From Achromobacter dolens (GTDB taxonomy: Bacteria; Pseudomonadota; Gammaproteobacteria; Burkholderiales; Burkholderiaceae_B), in assembly GCF_902859745.1 (NCBI RefSeq), contig NZ_CADIJW010000001.1, forward strand, positions 434,001 through 498,000: a stretch of 64,000 nt of DNA, written 5' to 3'. Both the position numbers and the translations under genes were made by a program. Every line of letters begins with the position of its first letter. Position 1 is the first letter of the stretch. Of this stretch, positions 16,113 through 25,004 are shown piece by piece. The notes under the pieces are model-generated. The model searched no databases. It was given only the letters and a program-made list of their open reading frames with translations, and had not been told where the DNA came from.

Positions 16113-16367
16113 TCAATAGGTATTGTCGTCGCGTCGCTTCACTTCCTGAACGTCAATGATGCGAACGGCGGTTGCGACATCAAACAGGACGCGGTACGCG
16201 CCGATCCGCAGACGGAAGCCATATTGGTGTTGGCTGAGTGCCTTGATGTTGTGCATGGCCGGGAAGGCTTCCAGTTTGGCGACTTCTCCAAGGATGCGTC
16301 GTTGATCGCTGACGGGGAGTTTCAACAATTGCCTGACGGCCTTCTTTGCCCAGTTGATGACGTACAC
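16113..16367 (-). CDS. RelE/ParE-superfamily toxin
   Basis: An 84-residue basic protein (starting VYVINWAKKAVRQLLKLP; then IKALSQHQYGFRLRIGAYRVLFDV and ending RIIDVQEVKRRDDNTY) with the RelE fold pattern. RelE-type toxins cleave mRNA at the ribosome. The frame is open further upstream, but GTG 16367 is chosen because the fold starts there and a possible -10 box (TATACT) lies just before it. It is first in the operon, ahead of the antitoxin, the HigBA-like order. I cannot tell RelE from HigB by eye. Confidence 0.82.
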   Translation of the reverse strand: MYVINWAKKAVRQLLKLPVSDQRRILGEVAKLEAFPAMHNIKALSQHQYGFRLRIGAYRVLFDVATAVRIIDVQEVKRRDDNTY

Positions 16368-16552
16368 AATGCGGAGCCTGGCCAGTATATAGCTTAATCT
16401 ATATAGGTTTACGCCCTGCCAAAGCAAAAGAAGCAAGAACCTGAGACTTTCTAAGGTTCCTGCCCACACGTATCAAGCTTGTTGCGTGTTTCTAGGACAA
16501 TCGACTGATTCTTCGCCGAGCGTCTGCGGCGCGAGAATGTCCACGGCGGCGC

Positions 16553-17317
16553 TCACCCCCGATTGACCGACACCCCGCCATCCACCAGCAATGCCGTGCC
16601 GGTGGTGAAGCTGGACGCGTCCGAGGCCAGGTACAGGGCCGAGCGCGCGATCTCGGCCGGCGTGGCCAGGCGCTTGAGCGCGTGCAGGCCTTCGATGTAG
16701 CGGCGCGCCTCGGGCGAGTCCATCGAGGCGCGGCCCATCGATGTGTCGGTGCCACCGGGCAGCAGGGCGTTGGCGCGGATGCCCTGGGCGCCGTATTCCA
16801 CGGCGATGGCCTGGACCAGGCCGATCAGGCCGGCCTTGCTGGCGGCATAGGCGCCCATGCCCGGAAATCCCGCGGTATGGCCGACGAACGTGGACGTGAA
16901 GACCAGCGAGCCGCCGCCGCGCCGCAACAAGGCCGGGATCTGGTGGCGCGCGCCGAGGAAGGCGCTGCCCAGGTTGGTGTCCAGGATGGTGCGCCACTGC
17001 GCCGGCGTAACCTGGTGCAGCGGCATGGCGTCGCCGGTCATGCCGGCATTGTTGAAGGCGATGTCCAGGCCGCCGTAGTGGGATTCGGCGGCGGCGACGG
17101 CCGCTTCGGCCACCGCCTCGTCGCGCACGTCGCCGGCCAGCGCCACGGCGCGGCCGCCGTCGGCCTCGAGCAGCGCGGCCAGTTCCTCCAGTTCGGTGCG
17201 GCGCCGCGCCACCAGCACCAGGCTGGCGCCCTCGCGGGCGAACAGCTTTGCCGCTTCGTAGCCGATGCCCGAGCTGGCGCCGGTGATGATGGCGACTTTG
17301 CCGGTCAGTTGTTGCAT
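16553..17317 (-). CDS. SDR-family NAD(P)-dependent oxidoreductase
   Basis: A 254-residue classical short-chain dehydrogenase. It has the cofactor motif ITGASSGIGYEAA, FNNAG, catalytic S in VFTSTFVGHTAG, YAASKAG with Y and K, and GTALLVDGGVSVNRG at the C-terminus. The ATG at 17317 is preceded by AAGGA; longer in-frame extensions run into the divergent apaH promoter. It stands alone between the toxin-antitoxin pair and apaH. The substrate is unknown. Confidence 0.9.
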   Translation of the reverse strand: MQQLTGKVAIITGASSGIGYEAAKLFAREGASLVLVARRRTELEELAALLEADGGRAVALAGDVRDEAVAEAAVAAAESHYGGLDIAFNNAGMTGDAMPLHQVTPAQWRTILDTNLGSAFLGARHQIPALLRRGGGSLVFTSTFVGHTAGFPGMGAYAASKAGLIGLVQAIAVEYGAQGIRANALLPGGTDTSMGRASMDSPEARRYIEGLHALKRLATPAEIARSALYLASDASSFTTGTALLVDGGVSVNRG

Positions 17318-17473
17318 GGTGAATCCTTGTAGATAAGTAACCTGGCGACGATAGGCAAGCCGCGGCGCGTCGGCTATCCGGATCTTGCGATGGGCCCGGG
17401 CGCGGCAATTGCTGACATCGTCCCGACGTCCGCGCATGCCTGCGCGTGGCGCTGTGCAGAAGGACTGAACGCC

Positions 17474-18307
17474 ATGGAATCGATCTGGGTGATCGGCGAT
17501 GTGCATGGTTGTCGCGACTCCCTGGATGCCTTGCTGGCACGTCCCGAGATCGCCGATGACCCGCGTTGCCGGTTCTGGTTCGTGGGTGACCTGGTCAACC
17601 GCGGGCCGGCCTCGGCCGCGACGTTACGACGGGTCAAGGCGCTGGGCGAACGCGCCTCCGTCGTGCTGGGCAATCATGACCTGCGGGCATTGGCGGTCGC
17701 TGCGGGCTGCCTGCGGCCGGGCCGCCGCGATACGCTGGACGAGTTGCTGCGAGCGCGTGACGCCACGTCGCTATTGGACTGGCTGCGCCGGCAGCCGTTG
17801 CTGCACGCTGAAGCCGGCCACCTGCTGGTGCACGCGGGCGTCTACGCACACTGGGATCCCGCCACGGCGATGGCGCGCGCGCGTGAGGTCGAGGCGTTGC
17901 TGCGCCACCCGCGATGGCGCCAGCACCTGCCGCGGATCCGTGGGCCGTCGACGCTGTCCTGGCGCGACACAATGTCGGGCGCGGATAGGCTGAGGTTCAT
18001 TGTCCGGGCGTTTACCCAGATGCGGCTCTGCCGCCCCGACGGCACATTGGCGCCGCACGCCAAGGCCGCGCCGGGACGCTGGCCATCCGGCGTGCTGCCC
18101 TGGTTCGACGTCCCGGGGCGGCGGGCGGGCGCAGCTCCCGTCCTTTTCGGACACTGGGCAACGCTGGGACTGCTGGTGCGGTCGGACGTGGTGTGCCTGG
18201 ACACCGGGTGCGTATCGGGCGGCGTATTGACAGCCCTGCGCCTGGCTGACCGCAAGTTGCTTCAGGTGGGGCGCGAGGCGTTGCGGCCCGTGCCAGCCCG
18301 AGCGTGA
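17474..18307 (+). CDS. apaH: bis(5'-nucleosyl)-tetraphosphatase, symmetrical
   Basis: A 277-residue metallophosphatase that splits diadenosine tetraphosphate into two ADP. It shows the metal-binding signature IGDVHGCRDSLDALL, FVGDLVNRGP, VVLGNHDLRALAVA, LLVHAGVYAHWDP and FGHWATLGL, with the usual ApaH length. The ATG is placed by AGAAGGA 10 bases upstream. The last 46 bases overlap the 3' end of the convergent response-regulator gene. Confidence 0.93.
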   Translation: MESIWVIGDVHGCRDSLDALLARPEIADDPRCRFWFVGDLVNRGPASAATLRRVKALGERASVVLGNHDLRALAVAAGCLRPGRRDTLDELLRARDATSLLDWLRRQPLLHAEAGHLLVHAGVYAHWDPATAMARAREVEALLRHPRWRQHLPRIRGPSTLSWRDTMSGADRLRFIVRAFTQMRLCRPDGTLAPHAKAAPGRWPSGVLPWFDVPGRRAGAAPVLFGHWATLGLLVRSDVVCLDTGCVSGGVLTALRLADRKLLQVGREALRPVPARA

Positions 18308-18762
18308 TCGGCGCAGCGATTCAGATAGTCCAGCAACTCGGCGGGATCGGCAGGCTTGGTGAAATAGCGGTCGAAGCCGGCGATGCGCCCGCGTTCGAGG
18401 TCTTGCGGGCCGCCGTAGCCGCTGAGCGCGGCGATCACCAGGCCCGCGGCCCAGGGTTCGCGCCGCAGCCGTTGGCAGAGGGTGTAGCCGTCCAGTTCCG
18501 GCATGCTGATGTCGAGCAAAACGATATCCGGCCGGTGCGCCTGCGCCAGGGCGAGGGCCGTGCGTCCTTCGAACGCGGTATGGACCTGGTGGTGGTCGAG
18601 CCTGAGGATTTCCGCCAGGGTTTCGACGGCGTCCTGGTTGTCGTCTGCGAGCAGGATGGTCAAAGGCCGCGGGGGTGTCGGCGGGCCATTTTGTCCGGTC
18701 GCGGGCTGCGGGTTGTGCGATAGGGTGCCGGCCGTATCCTGTCTGGGCGTGCGGATTGTCAC
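18262..18762 (-). CDS. stand-alone CheY-like response regulator
   Basis: A 166-residue protein. About 38 proline-rich N-terminal residues are followed by one receiver domain (TILLADDNQDAVETLAEIL, DIVLLDISMPELDGYTLCQ, ALSGYGG, YFTKPADPAELLDYL) and a short basic tail with no output domain. The GTG at 18762 is chosen because AGGAGG stands nine bases upstream. Such receivers often come from hybrid-kinase systems, but no kinase is adjacent. Its 3' end overlaps apaH on the opposite strand. Confidence 0.85.
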   Translation of the reverse strand: MTIRTPRQDTAGTLSHNPQPATGQNGPPTPPRPLTILLADDNQDAVETLAEILRLDHHQVHTAFEGRTALALAQAHRPDIVLLDISMPELDGYTLCQRLRREPWAAGLVIAALSGYGGPQDLERGRIAGFDRYFTKPADPAELLDYLNRCADHARAGTGRNASRPT

Positions 18763-19098
18763 GGATGGAGTCCTCCTCAACCTGTTTGCTGGCAGCTTAG
18801 TTGCTGTGGTCGGACGGATGCTTCACTTTTGTTTCACTAAATTTCATCCTATGCCGTCATTCCGGGGGACGGTGAGAGGCCCGCAAACCAGTGCGTTTGT
18901 ACCCGCCCGCGGCAGAACGCGGCGTCACTCACGGATGTTTGGGCGCGCCGACCCCGGCAGGGTAATGGACACTTACATTTTCGGCGCCGCCAGGTGTTCG
19001 GGTGCTTGCGCCGCGACGCGGCTCGCAATCGGGCACGGCATTTGCTAAACGCTGCCACGGCTCCCGCTCCGGCGAGCCGCCCGACTGAGGTTCATACC
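18763..19098. other. intergenic region between response regulator and galU
   Basis: This 336-base divergent region must hold both promoters. AT-rich stretches around 18820-18850 are the likely promoter of the regulator gene. I see no RNA gene, palindrome or conserved frame in it. Confidence 0.5.
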
Positions 19099-19932
19099 AT
19101 GCTTCCCATACGCAAAGCGGTTTTCCCCGTTGCTGGCCTCGGCACGCGCTTTCTGCCCGCGACCAAGGCCATGCCCAAAGAAATGCTGCCCATCGTCGAC
19201 CGGCCGCTCATCCAGTATGCCGTCGAGGAGGCGGTGGCCGCCGGCATTACGGAGCTGATCTTCGTGACTGGCCGCAACAAGCGCGCCATCGAAGATCATT
19301 TCGACCGCGTGCCGGAACTGGAGCGCGACCTTGAACAGAAGAACAAGGCCGTGCTGCTTGATAGCGTGCGCAATGTCATTCCGGAGACCGTGAAGTGCGT
19401 CTATACCCGCCAGCCCGCCGCCCTGGGGCTGGGCCACGCCGTGCTGTGCGCCGCCTCGATCGTGGGCAATGAGCCGTTCGCGGTATTGCTGGCGGACGAC
19501 ATGATCGACGCGGAAACGCCCGTCATCGGCGAGATGATGAAGGTGGCGCGGGAGTTCGACGGCAGCGTGATCGCGGTGCAGAAGGTGCCGCCTGCCAACA
19601 CCGATCAGTATGGGATCGTCTCCGGCACGCAGGCCTCGTACGGAGTGCTGCGCCTGACCGGCATCGTGGAGAAGCCGCGCCCCGAGGACGCGCCGACCGA
19701 TCTGGGCGTGGTGGGACGCTACATCCTCGATCCCGCCATCTTCCCGGCGCTGCAGGCGACCCAGCCGGGAGTCGGCGGCGAGATCCAACTGACCGACGCC
19801 ATCTCGGCCCTGCTCGATGGGGGCCGCGTGTTCGGCTACCAGTACGACGGTCAACGCTACGACTGCGGCAGCAAGGAAGGCTTCTACCGCGCCACCATGG
19901 AGATGGGCCGGAAGTATCACGGCCTGGGGTGA
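19099..19932 (+). CDS. galU: UTP-glucose-1-phosphate uridylyltransferase
   Basis: A 277-residue enzyme making UDP-glucose for lipopolysaccharide, capsule and trehalose synthesis. It has the nucleotidyltransferase signature [69 protein letters not shown] and [10 protein letters not shown]. The length is normal. The ATG follows TGAGG; the longer in-frame extension upstream has no GalU similarity. Confidence 0.96.
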   Translation: MLPIRKAVFPVAGLGTRFLPATKAMPKEMLPIVDRPLIQYAVEEAVAAGITELIFVTGRNKRAIEDHFDRVPELERDLEQKNKAVLLDSVRNVIPETVKCVYTRQPAALGLGHAVLCAASIVGNEPFAVLLADDMIDAETPVIGEMMKVAREFDGSVIAVQKVPPANTDQYGIVSGTQASYGVLRLTGIVEKPRPEDAPTDLGVVGRYILDPAIFPALQATQPGVGGEIQLTDAISALLDGGRVFGYQYDGQRYDCGSKEGFYRATMEMGRKYHGLG

Positions 19933-20074
19933 GCGGCCGGGGCGTGGGCTTGTGGCTCCGTTTTCTACCCCGAAGAGGATCGCGCCGCCTGCAGGGCGGC
20001 ACGCGGACTCATGCACGCCGGCTCCCTGTCCCGCCGTGGCGGCGAGGGATGCGCGGCGCGCGGGCCCGGAGGTT

Positions 20075-20383
20075 TCAGCGGTCCTGTGGCGGGATGCCGC
20101 GCAGCGCCTGCCGCAGCGCGGCGTGAGCGGCCAGGTCGGCCGGCCGGTGTTTGCGCTCGGCCGCCGCCGGATACCTGCCCAGGAAATTGCCATTGCGCCG
20201 GTCCGTGGCCGGCCGCACCGGCCGTGGCGCGAAGCCGCCGCCGCAATTCGGGCAGACGTTGCCCAGCACCTCGTCGGCACAGCGCGCGCAGAAGGTGCAT
20301 TCAAAGCTGCAGATGCGGGCCTCGGTCGAGGCCGGCGGCAGGTCGACGTCGCAGTGTTCACAACTAGGGCGCAATTCGAGCAT
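20075..20383 (-). CDS. DUF1272 zinc-ribbon-like protein
   Basis: A 102-residue protein whose first 60 residues are cysteine-rich: [40 protein letters not shown]. This is the DUF1272 pattern with paired CxxC zinc ligands. The C-terminal part is basic and poorly conserved. The ATG has GGAGGAGA just upstream. Function is unknown for the family; zinc binding is inferred from the cysteines. Confidence 0.88.
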   Translation of the reverse strand: MLELRPSCEHCDVDLPPASTEARICSFECTFCARCADEVLGNVCPNCGGGFAPRPVRPATDRRNGNFLGRYPAAAERKHRPADLAAHAALRQALRGIPPQDR

Positions 20384-20546
20384 GAAAGTCTCCTCCGGGC
20401 GGACTAGTGGCCAGCATACGCGGACAGCGGGTGGGCGCCCACGCCGCCTCCGGACAGGTAACGGGCGGAAACGGCCATGTCCGGGAGGCGTCTGCTGCCC
20501 GGCGGGCGCCTGTACACTCGGGCATCTCCACTTTGCGGAATCCGCC

Positions 20547-21458
20547 ATGGCAGGCAGCAGCTTCTTCGCACTGTTCGACGACATCGCCACCATCCTGGAC
20601 GACGTCTCCGTCATGACCAAGGTGGCGGCCAAGAAAACCGCCGGGGTGCTGGGCGACGACCTGGCGCTGAATGCGCAGCAGGTCTCGGGCGTGCCGGTCA
20701 ATCGCGAACTGCCGGTGGTGTGGGCGGTGGCCAAGGGCTCGCTCATCAACAAGCTCATCCTGGTGCCGTCGGCGCTGGTGATCAGCGCCTTCGCGCCCTG
20801 GGCCGTGACGCCGCTGCTGATGGCCGGCGGCCTGTTCCTGTGTTTCGAGGGTGTCGAGAAGCTGGCCCACAAGTTCCTGCCGCACGGCGACTCCGCCGAG
20901 GGCAACCATGCCGCCCGCGCCGAGGCGCTGCAGAACGCGACGGTGGACATGGTGGCGTTCGAGCGCGACAAGATCAAGGGCGCGGTGCGCACCGACTTCA
21001 TCCTGTCGGCGGAGATCATCGCCATCACCCTGGGGGCGGTGGCCGGCGCCGATCTGCTGCGTCAGACGGTGGTGCTGGCCGGCATCGCCCTGGTCATGAC
21101 GGTGGGGGTCTACGGCCTGGTGGCAGGCATCGTCAAGCTCGACGACCTGGGCCTGTACCTGAGCGCCCGCCGCGCCGCGCTGGCCGCCTGGTTCGGCAAG
21201 CGCATCGTGGCGGCCGCGCCCTACCTGATGAAGACCTTGTCGGTGGTGGGCACCGCCGCCATGTTCATGGTCGGCGGCGGCATCCTGACGCACGGCATCG
21301 CGCCGCTGGGCGCGGCCATCGAACACGTCGCGGCGGCCAGCGGCGGCGGCCTGCTGCCGCCCTTGGTGTCGACCCTGCTCAGCGCTTTGTTCGGCATCGT
21401 TGCCGGGGCGGTGACGCTGGGCGTGGTCGCTGGCGTCAAGCGCCTGCTGGGCAAATAG
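20547..21458 (+). CDS. DUF808 (YedI-like) inner-membrane protein
   Basis: A 303-residue membrane protein beginning [20 protein letters not shown], the DUF808 signature, with [20 protein letters not shown] and about six hydrophobic segments. The C-terminal glycine-rich spans ([32 protein letters not shown]) are typical. The start fits the family N-terminus. The biochemical role of the family is unknown. It lies alone, divergent from the DUF1272 gene. Confidence 0.9.
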   Translation: MAGSSFFALFDDIATILDDVSVMTKVAAKKTAGVLGDDLALNAQQVSGVPVNRELPVVWAVAKGSLINKLILVPSALVISAFAPWAVTPLLMAGGLFLCFEGVEKLAHKFLPHGDSAEGNHAARAEALQNATVDMVAFERDKIKGAVRTDFILSAEIIAITLGAVAGADLLRQTVVLAGIALVMTVGVYGLVAGIVKLDDLGLYLSARRAALAAWFGKRIVAAAPYLMKTLSVVGTAAMFMVGGGILTHGIAPLGAAIEHVAAASGGGLLPPLVSTLLSALFGIVAGAVTLGVVAGVKRLLGK

Positions 21459-21529
21459 CGGCGCCGTGGTCCCGCGTTGAAGGCGCGCGGGCAGCCCGCC
21501 GTGCCGCCGCCGCATGCGCCGGCGCCCGA

Positions 21530-23686
21530 TCAATACGCCAGCGACGCCTGCAGGTACACCGTGCGCGGCATGCCCACGTACTTGCCCGCGTTGTTGTCGG
21601 TGGAGCGCGTGAAGTAGCGCTTGTCGAACAGGTTCTTCACCCCCAGCGCGAGGTTCAGGTTGTGCATCTGCTTGCCGAAGTCGTAGGCGGCGCGAACGTG
21701 CACCGTGCCGTAGCCCGGAATGTCGCCGTAGGCGCCGTTGGCGCTTTCCTCGGTCTGGTAGCGGGCGCCGGGGTCGGGCGCGCCGGGCGACCGCTGCTTG
21801 GACTGCAGGAAGGTGTCGACGTTGAAGGTCCACTGATTGCGCGTGTAGCGCGCGCCCACCGAGGCCACGTTGCGCGAATAGAAGGGCAGGTCGCGGCCCT
21901 CGAACACGCCGGCCTTGTAGGTGGCCTGGGTGTAGGTATAGGTGCCGTACAACGACAGGCCCGACAGCGCCGCCGACAGTTCGCCCAGGTCGTACGACAG
22001 CCCGGTCTCCAGCCCGCGGTGGCGGGTGGCGCCCAGGTTGGTCCAGGCGTCCGAACCGCCATTGGTGCCGCCGCGCAATTGCAGTTCGTCGTCGAAGTCG
22101 ATGTTGAACAGCGTCAGCTCGCCCTTCCAGCCGCCGCTATTGAAATGCGTGCCCACTTCATAGGTGGTGGCCTTTTCCGGATGCAGGCCGTTGGTGGTCG
22201 AGGCGATCTGGAAGTACTGCAGCGGGCCGAATGACTGGCCGGCGTTGGCGAACACGCTCCATTGCTCGCTGACGTGGTAGACCACCGACAGCGACGGCAG
22301 GGGTTCTTCGGACTTGATGCTGGTATGGGTCCTGGCCGCGGGATTGGACTTGTCGTTCAGGAACGAGTCGATGAATTCATAGCGCAGGCCCGGCGTGATG
22401 GTCCAGTTGCCCACGTTGATGGTGTCATCGATGTAGACCGCATGCGCCGTGGTGCCGCCGGTGCGGTACTGGTACTGCGGATTGGGTGCGTTGGGCGCGT
22501 CGAAGCCGCTGTCCGGCACGTAGAACGCGGTGCGCGAGGCGCGTTCGTCGCTGGCTTCTTTCAGGTAACGGTAGCCCACGCTGATCTCCTGTGTCACGTC
22601 GGCGCCGCGGAACAGGCGCGAATAGCGCGGCTCGATCGCGAAGGTGTGATAGTTGCGCGGGTTGAACGTCAGGCGGCGCTTGCCGGCGTTGGCGCCGGTG
22701 CCCTCCGTCTCGATACTGCTGCCGCGGAAGCTGTCGGTGTAGTAGGTGAGCAGCTCGAACTTGTTGATGCCGTCATCGTGGTTGTAGCGGAACGAGGCGT
22801 CGGTGCGGCGGCCGGTGAAGTTGTCGTAAGGCCGGGTGGACTGGAACGGGTCCTCGGAATACTGCCGGGCGGTCAGCCCGCCCGGCATGCCGGCGCGGCC
22901 TTCATAGTGATGCAGCGCGGCCGACACGCTGTCGTCGGCGCCGATGCGATAGGTGCCCTTGAGCATCACGTCATCGATGTCCACGCGGTCGTTGCTCTCG
23001 CGAAAGCCGTTGCCGTGCGTGCCGGAATAAAGCAGTGCGCCGCCCAGGCCGCGTTCGTTGGTGCCGCCGATGAATGCGCTGGGCGAGGTCTTCACGCCGC
23101 CGTGGCTGTACATGTCGGTCTCGACCGTGGCGTCGGCGGTGAAGTCCCGCGGAATCGCGCGCGTCACGAAGTTGATGATGCCGCCCACGTTCTGCGGGCC
23201 ATAGCGCACCGAGCCAGCGCCGCGCACCACGTCCACCGCCGACAGGTTGCCCAGCGACACCGGCGCCATCGACAACTGCGGCTGGCCATAGGGCGCCACC
23301 GCCAGCGGAATGCCGTCCATCAGAATGGTCGAGCGTGGCGACAGGCGCGAAGTCAGCCCGCGCACGCCCACGTTCAGCGACACATCGCTGCCGCCTGTGC
23401 CATTGCTTTCCTGCACCTGCACGCCCGGCACGCGGCGCAACACATCGCGCACGTTGGTCGCGCCGGTGTCCTGGAACGACGAACGCTCGATGATCGTGCG
23501 CGCGCCGCCATGTTCAAGCACCTTCTCTTCATTCGGGTTTTCCAGCCAGTCGCCCACGACGCTGATCGCGCCCAGGGTGTTGTCGGCGGGCGTGGCGTCT
23601 GCCGCGGTCTGCGCCTGGCTGTGGGCGGCCAGCGTCAGCATGGCCAGCGCGAGCGTCAGGCGTCGCGGGGGAAAAGGAATCGGCAT
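21530..23686 (-). CDS. TonB-dependent siderophore-type receptor (FecA-like barrel, no STN domain)
   Basis: A 718-residue receptor. A signal peptide (LALAMLTLAAHSQAQ) is followed directly by a plug with TNVRDVLRRVPGVQVQESNG, NVGVRGLTSRLSPRSTILMD, GIPLAVAPYGQPQLS and AVDVVRGAGSVRYGPQNVGG. The barrel ends VYLQASLAY. The plug resembles FecA-like ferric-chelate receptors but has no STN extension, so it does not signal through FecR. Its promoter carries the palindrome ATTGGCGCCAAT (23834-23845) shared with four promoters of the neighbouring AsnC-ABC transporter cluster, so it is probably the outer-membrane gate of that system. The transported compound is unknown. Confidence 0.9.
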   Translation of the reverse strand: MPIPFPPRRLTLALAMLTLAAHSQAQTAADATPADNTLGAISVVGDWLENPNEEKVLEHGGARTIIERSSFQDTGATNVRDVLRRVPGVQVQESNGTGGSDVSLNVGVRGLTSRLSPRSTILMDGIPLAVAPYGQPQLSMAPVSLGNLSAVDVVRGAGSVRYGPQNVGGIINFVTRAIPRDFTADATVETDMYSHGGVKTSPSAFIGGTNERGLGGALLYSGTHGNGFRESNDRVDIDDVMLKGTYRIGADDSVSAALHHYEGRAGMPGGLTARQYSEDPFQSTRPYDNFTGRRTDASFRYNHDDGINKFELLTYYTDSFRGSSIETEGTGANAGKRRLTFNPRNYHTFAIEPRYSRLFRGADVTQEISVGYRYLKEASDERASRTAFYVPDSGFDAPNAPNPQYQYRTGGTTAHAVYIDDTINVGNWTITPGLRYEFIDSFLNDKSNPAARTHTSIKSEEPLPSLSVVYHVSEQWSVFANAGQSFGPLQYFQIASTTNGLHPEKATTYEVGTHFNSGGWKGELTLFNIDFDDELQLRGGTNGGSDAWTNLGATRHRGLETGLSYDLGELSAALSGLSLYGTYTYTQATYKAGVFEGRDLPFYSRNVASVGARYTRNQWTFNVDTFLQSKQRSPGAPDPGARYQTEESANGAYGDIPGYGTVHVRAAYDFGKQMHNLNLALGVKNLFDKRYFTRSTDNNAGKYVGMPRTVYLQASLAY

Positions 23687-23833
23687 TGGGAGTCCAGGAA
23701 GCGGGGGAGGGCGCGCGTCATTAATACGAGCGTCAATCACATTGAGAATCTTTACTGGTTCGGCGCGGACCACTACCAGGGGCGCGCACGAGCCGAGTCG
23801 GACCTTGCCCGACCGGCCCGAAATATAGCAAAA

Positions 23834-23845
23834 ATTGGCGCCAAT
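23834..23845 (-). promoter_or_regulatory. AsnC-type operator, site A (TonB receptor promoter)
   Basis: ATTGGCGCCAAT, perfect 12 bp palindrome. Read on the minus strand, a possible -10 (TATATT) follows about nine bases later, so the site overlaps the -35 region of the receptor gene. Confidence 0.65.
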
Positions 23846-23949
23846 CCAAACGCGGTAAATTGGGGTCGTGGCAAAAACACGCCACCGCCCGCCAGGACCG
23901 TGCGCCCGATGGCGCGCGCCGGCATCGCGTCGAATCCGTATAAGATGTG

Positions 23950-23965
23950 AAATTGGCGCCAATTT
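23950..23965 (+). promoter_or_regulatory. AsnC-type operator, site B (autoregulation)
   Basis: AAATTGGCGCCAATTT, perfect 16 bp palindrome ending 15 bases before the asnC start. A possible -10 (TATAAG, 23939-23944) lies just upstream, so a bound protein would cover the transcription start, pointing to autorepression. Confidence 0.68.
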
Positions 23966-23980
23966 TTAGCGGGAACAATC

Positions 23981-24406
23981 ATGGACACACTCGATCAGCA
24001 ATTGCTGGGTCTGTTGCGCGCCGACGCTCGCGCAACCGTCGCGACCCTGGCCAAGAAGCTCGACGTATCAAGGGGCACCATCAACAACCGCATCGCCCGC
24101 ATGGAAGACGAGGGCATCATCGTGGGCTACACCGTCCGGCTGCGCCCCGAATCCCAACCCGACCAGATCGGCGCCTGGATGAACATCGCCGTCGATGGCA
24201 ACGAAACCCGCCGCGTCGTCAGCATCCTCCTGGGCGACCCCGCCGTCGTCGCCCTGCACGACACCAACGGCCGCTGGGACCTGCTGGCCGAACTGCGCGT
24301 CGCCAACATCGAGGAAATGTCCCGCGTCCTGGATCGCGTCCGCCTCATCAAGGCCATCTCCGCCACGGAAACCAGCATCCACCTGAAAAGCTACAAGCTC
24401 GATTGA
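23981..24406 (+). CDS. AsnC/Lrp-family transcriptional regulator
   Basis: A 141-residue regulator. An N-terminal AsnC-type helix-turn-helix (LDQQLLGLLRADARATVATL, AKKLDVSRGTINNRIARMED) is followed by a RAM ligand-binding domain (VGYTVRL, AWMNIAVDG, VVALHDTNGRWDLLAELRVA, ISATETSIHL). AsnC/Lrp proteins bind amino acids or related molecules and act as dimers to octamers. The gene sits between the TonB receptor and the hydrolase-ABC operon, and palindromes with the same TTGGCGCCAA core stand before it and before four neighbouring units. It is the likely master regulator of 21530-34880. Confidence 0.93.
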   Translation: MDTLDQQLLGLLRADARATVATLAKKLDVSRGTINNRIARMEDEGIIVGYTVRLRPESQPDQIGAWMNIAVDGNETRRVVSILLGDPAVVALHDTNGRWDLLAELRVANIEEMSRVLDRVRLIKAISATETSIHLKSYKLD

Positions 24407-24532
24407 GCCCTGCCGCCCATCTTTGCGACCGTCCCTCCCAGAGCGCAAAATCGCCGCTCTTGTCTCTGCCCTTCCTGTTGACGACGCCTACGTCATCTCC
24501 GCAAACCCGGACGTCGACGCCGCACCGCTGAA

Positions 24533-24568
24533 CGCCCAAAAAGGCCGCCCGCGCGGCCGCCTTGGGCG
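24533..24568 (+). terminator. nested hairpin downstream of the AsnC gene
   Basis: CGCCCAA (24533-24539) pairs with TTGGGCG (24562-24568), and inside it GGCCGC (24543-24548) pairs with GCGGCC (24553-24558). It lies 127 bases after the stop and lacks a U-run, so termination is only likely. The inner stem matches the hairpin next to repeat copy 1. Confidence 0.45.
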
Positions 24569-24658
24569 ACCCCGCAAGATCTTCCTACTCCACACAACAT
24601 CGCCACGAAGCCCAAGCACGTGACACATCCCGGCGGCGTCTCGAAACGCGCTGACGCA

Positions 24659-24816
24659 GCGGGGTGGCCGGGCCGGGCGGAGGGCGGGGCGTGTAGATGC
24701 GCCCAAGGGAAACCGTAGGGAGCCGAAGGCGTACGAGGTTGACGCAGGGGCAGTCCGGAGCGAACGCTCCGGACCGCAATCGTAGCCCCGCCCTCCGCCC
24801 GGCCCGGCCACCCCGC
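24659..24816 (+). repeat. repeat copy 2: conserved core between perfect 32-bp self-complementary arms
   Basis: Left arm 24659-24690 is the exact reverse complement of right arm 24785-24816. The 94-base core begins GTGTAGATGCGCCCAAGGGA and contains the palindrome at 24753-24774 followed by CGCAATCG. The arm sequence is unlike those of copies 1 and 3. It lies between the AsnC gene and the hydrolase gene, upstream of operator site C. The remainder of 24407-25004 has only the nested hairpin, site C and a C-rich stretch. Confidence 0.85.
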
Positions 24817-24923
24817 GTCAAAAGAACCACAGCCCTAGCCGCCCGACCCATCCCCCCGGGGCAAGGTCAAGAACCACCCGTTAGGGATTCCCCCCGCTTG
24901 CCCCCACCCACACCTGGTTCCTA

Positions 24924-24939
24924 AAATTGGCGCCAATTT
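24924..24939 (+). promoter_or_regulatory. AsnC-type operator, site C (hydrolase-ABC operon)
   Basis: AAATTGGCGCCAATTT, perfect 16 bp palindrome identical to site B, 65 bases before the hydrolase start. A possible -10 (TAAAAT, 24922-24927) overlaps its left half, which suggests repression. Confidence 0.67.
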
Positions 24940-25004
24940 AGTCAACCATACCCGCCCGCAACACCCCCCCCCCCGGCACACCCCGCCCGGGAATCGAGGA
25001 AACC

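Noticed and set aside
23735-23753. Possible Fur box before the TonB receptor gene at 21530-23686
   Set aside because: The stretch with TTGAGAATC matches the Fur consensus only weakly, so no feature is claimed.
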